Origin: Anseranas semipalmata
Lineage: Eukaryota > Chordata > Aves > Anseriformes > Anseranatidae
Length of the DNA: 64,000 nucleotides
NCBI GenBank assembly: GCA_013399115.1
Contig: VXAA01001508.1
Coordinates: forward strand, 1,047,849 to 1,111,848
Reading direction: 5' to 3'
Under the pieces are notes generated by a model, which had not been told where the DNA came from, did no database searches, and saw nothing but the letters and a program-made list of their open reading frames with translations. A program made the position numbers and the translations under genes. Below are positions 61,155 through 64,000 of this stretch, one piece after another. The number at the start of each line of letters is the position of its first letter. Position 1 is the first letter of the stretch.

Positions 61155-62880
61155 GAGGTCACTACCCAAATTAACTACAGACACCATTTCTGCTAGGAAC
61201 TCCCAGAAGGGAGTGGCACTTGAGTAATGCAGCATTCCCACCAGGTGATGGAAGAGGGAGCTGGTTTCTGTCACTGGAACAAGAGGTAGTAGGGAGCCTG
61301 GTCTCAGACAAGCTGTGTCTGAGCTGGCAGCAGAAAGGGAAGAGAATTGCCGGCAATTTGCAAAGCGGGAGGCACTAGTGACACCAGCCCTGCAAGGGGG
61401 AGGCAAGAAGTGGCTTCGTCCACCCATGGCAGGAGCTGCAGCAGCCCCCCGCACTTGCCTGGGCTGCTCTCCTCTCTCAGGGTTTTCCTCCAGTTTGCAT
61501 CTCACAAGGTTAAAGGAAACTTGCTCCTGACCGACTTCTCTAATTATGGTCCCCAGTCTGCAAAACAGCTTAGGAACGACAGGGTCAGACAGAGACACTG
61601 CTCCTGGGGCATGGTCAGCTGCAGTCAGCACAGCTGCTGCCCGTGGCCTTCCTCCTCCTCTTCCTTTTGGCACCTCCAGGTGCTACAAGAAGCACCAGAA
61701 GCTGCCTCTTCCCTCCAGCCTGCAGAGGAGTCATTCCTCCTCTGCCATCACTCGCCTCCGCCAGCACAGCGCCTCGTGTTACGAGTCTGCTCTTGGGGCT
61801 CCCCCTCACTTCTCGCGTCTCCAGCTCTCAACAGCAAAGCTGCAGGTTGGTCCTGTCCCCGAGGCCCAGCCGCAGGCTGGTACAAGTCTGCACCCACACA
61901 GGACCCGCACCCTTACCCCAGCTCTGCGCTCACCTGTCTGTCCCGGGTCCCCTTGGTGCCTCCTAAAGCCTCCTCTTCCCTTCTCAAAACACTGTCCCAG
62001 GGCTCTCCTGCCACCTGCCACCAACCTTTTTATTCTCACCACGCTCCCCGTTATCCCACCCATCTCCTCAAACGCCCATCTCCCAGCTGCTCCCGGCCGT
62101 GCCCAGGGCTGCCTGGGTGCGGATGAGCGCAGCCCCAGCTCAGCGCATCCTACCGCATCGTAATTTCTCAGGGGAAAGCCAATTTAGCATAGTTTCCCAC
62201 CCCGGCTTCGCTTTCCCACACTGCAACTCAATTTACTGCTCCAGATACATGGAGACAACTGCCTGAGGGCTGTACCGACACTGGGCTACATTTAAGAATA
62301 AATCTTTTAAAATTGATCCACTTGAGCCCCTACACAGAGTTGCACGGATGTATCCGAGGGGAAGGCAGCACGGGAAAGGAAGAACTGGCTGGAGAAGGGC
62401 AGGATCCTCCTAAGCTGCCTTTGCTGCCAGAGAATTGTAATGCAGAGCCATCCCTTGCCTTGTGTTTCGTCTGTCTTGTTTACCTTTGGGCAAGGACTGT
62501 GTTTATGAAAAAGCAAGTAATTGGCATATGTTAGATACATATCCAACAAAAATGACAATTAGGGAGAATGAGAAAGTGGATTAGAAGTTTGTACCTAGGT
62601 CTGAACTCATTCCAGATTCAGGGGCGGACTCGGGGCTCTAGCTGCAGTTTTGTTTGTGCGTTTGTTTGTTCACCTTTTTCTGTGTTTTGTTTCATTTGAG
62701 CTAATAAATACAGACCCAGATATGAATGATACGAATCTTCCCAAATTTCAGGATATAACTTTAGCCTTTTGATCCAGGGCCCATCTGAACTCAAACCCAA
62801 GTAAATGGATTTTTCCTTGTAATAACTATGTAAAAAAAAAGTCAAACTAATAGTGCTCCCCTTCTACCTTTTTAAAGTGC
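61155..62880. other. No supported gene; GC-rich open block
   Basis: Two plus-strand frames overlap in different phases: 259 aa (61347-62126) and 205 aa (61546-62163), plus a 174-aa minus frame. The longest is Ser/Pro/Leu/His-rich, with no domain, signal peptide or repeat pattern I recognise. Three simultaneously open frames argue for low stop density rather than selection on one. The block starts right after the CR1 element. After 62165 the DNA becomes AT-rich and holds nothing recognised. Confidence 0.5.
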
Positions 62881-63020
62881 AGGGTTGTAAACACATCTGA
62901 TTTGAGGCCTAACATGTGACGAGATTCACAAACAGCGATAATATCTTCTATTAAAGCAACGGATATTGTTAGAAAGAACTTTAGCAAAACTCATTTTCTT
63001 TGGTACTCGAATCATTATAA
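62880..63020. promoter_or_regulatory. Candidate regulatory block with forkhead motif
   Basis: A perfect forkhead consensus TGTAAACA lies at 62886-62893. AT-rich single-copy DNA follows with no repeat and no frame above 60 aa. It is about 500 bp left of the CpG-rich window edge. Confidence 0.22.
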
Positions 63021-63379
63021 CTGCAGCATGTTTGGCATATACACAAACTCAGGGGCTCTCAGCCCCCGGTGGGTCCTGCAGACACAAATCCATTATCACA
63101 ATATCTAAACACAGGAAAAAAAATTGCCGGGGGTAGCGGGGAGGGAGGTTTTTATTTGTCTTTCTGTTATGGCCTTCAAATTGAATCTGACACACAATAT
63201 CCAGATTATCTGCTCAGCATGAAAACAAAGGAAGTTTTTTTTTCTCCTTTATGAAAGCGGAGGTGTGTGCTAATGTCTTGAGGGCTGAGAGTGTTTCAAA
63301 CACCTATTACCATAAATTAGCCCTAAAATATTGGAAGCTGCCAGCCGTGCAACTACCCGATCTGCCGTCCCCAGGTTAC

Positions 63380-64000
63380 AAACCAGGTGAGGATGCGCAC
63401 CAACGTGGACGTGCTGTGCTCCCCAGCGCTCATTTTGTGCTCGGGGACGTCTCCGTGCGGCAGCTCGAGGGGGAGCGTTGTTTGTTTGCACACCGACCTG
63501 TGCCTGAGTGAGCGAGAACTCAAACATCACGTTCTTATCAAGACGCAGAACTGAAATCTGACGTTTGGATCCAAATATTTGAAGTGCATGCATGGAGACG
63601 TGGGGGAGCAGGGAAGCGGAGGGGAGGAAAAATCCCCAACTGAAACTTGAGCCCTTTCATTCGAAATCAGCCGCCTTTCTTTGCGGATTTCAGCCACGTG
63701 CTGTGAGACAATTGAGAAATTTCAGACCGATCCTTTTGAGCAGACACCTCCTTTTAGAAGCCTGCAGGGCTTTCAGGCAATCCGTGAAAGCCGCCTGTGT
63801 CCCGTTTTCTCCAGCAGAGGACAGCCACAGGCACGTGCGCAGCCAAACCCAGCGAGCCGGAGGAGAACCGGACTGCAGAGCCGCTTCTGGCCGGGGACAT
63901 GCAGGCGCCTTCCCCGGCAATGCTAAGTGCGTGTGACAGCGAAGGGGCAGCTCTTTGCCAGCCCCATATGTCTCCTCGAATCCTTCATCCCGAAGACGTT
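63380..64000. promoter_or_regulatory. CpG-rich window edge, possible promoter approach
   Basis: About 40 CpG in the last 620 bp against a mostly CpG-poor neighbourhood to the left. Two canonical CACGTG E-boxes lie at 63695-63700 and 63832-63837, with a CTCF-like motif between them at 63811-63825. The block is cut by the window end. It may be the edge of a CpG-island promoter lying outside. The 107-aa minus and 114-aa plus frames here have no recognised domain. Confidence 0.35.
63811..63825 (+). promoter_or_regulatory. CTCF-like motif
   Basis: CCAGCAGAGGACAGC fits the vertebrate CTCF core CCASYAGRKGGCRSY at 14 of 15 positions; the mismatch is A for G at position 11. A single motif of this length occurs by chance at a modest rate, but the CpG-rich setting raises its plausibility. 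Confidence 0.35.

Noticed and set aside
61347..62126. 259-aa plus-strand frame as a gene
   Set aside because: Longest frame, but another phase and the minus strand are open over the same DNA, and no domain or signal peptide is visible.
1..64000. Endogenous retrovirus or LTR element
   Set aside because: I saw no paired LTRs, primer-binding site or polyprotein-like frame anywhere in the window.

Overview
The window looks like ordinary nuclear DNA from a bird. The firmest evidence is two recognisable CR1 LINE 3' ends, at 38193-38592 (minus) and 60862-61152 (plus), carrying the ATTCTATG-type terminal repeats and 3' untranslated sequence typical of avian CR1. Repeat density is otherwise low, CpG-rich patches sit among AT-rich stretches, and microsatellites are short. 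The species cannot be fixed from the sequence alone.

I found no protein-coding gene that I can support, and no tRNA, rRNA, known microRNA, CRISPR array, provirus or operon-like layout. The open reading frames are short, overlap on both strands, are rich in low-complexity Ser/Pro/Leu runs where GC is high, and show no domain I recognise. The best reading is intergenic or deep intronic DNA. Small exons or a lncRNA cannot be excluded by eye.

Layout. 1-13 kb: mixed AT/GC DNA with fossil repeats at 2359-2645 and 5838-5985. 13-27 kb: AT-rich single-copy DNA with possible regulatory blocks (13225-13450, 25500-25760), MIR-like and other fossil repeats, and a small CpG cluster at 23185-23290. 27.6-32 kb: the most structured part, with CpG-rich patches (27690-27905, 28200-28440, 29700-29835), a 25-copy TTTCC microsatellite ending at an N, a TAATTA/GATTA-rich AT block, a GCACATCTGTC motif cluster and a CGGCA pentanucleotide array. 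32-50 kb: single-copy DNA with a composite fossil repeat at 35107-35300, a CR1 at 38.2 kb, an AT-rich homeodomain-motif block at 41.7-41.96 kb and a CA microsatellite at 43.2 kb. 49.6-57.5 kb: MIR fossils and old antisense LINE-like DNA. 57.5-64 kb: AT-rich DNA, a second CR1, a GC-rich block with long but uninformative frames, and a final 600 bp rich in CpG with two CACGTG E-boxes and a CTCF-like motif, possibly the approach to a promoter outside the window.

There are no genes here to link into a pathway. The regulatory readings are inferences from base composition and short motifs and need cross-species alignment.
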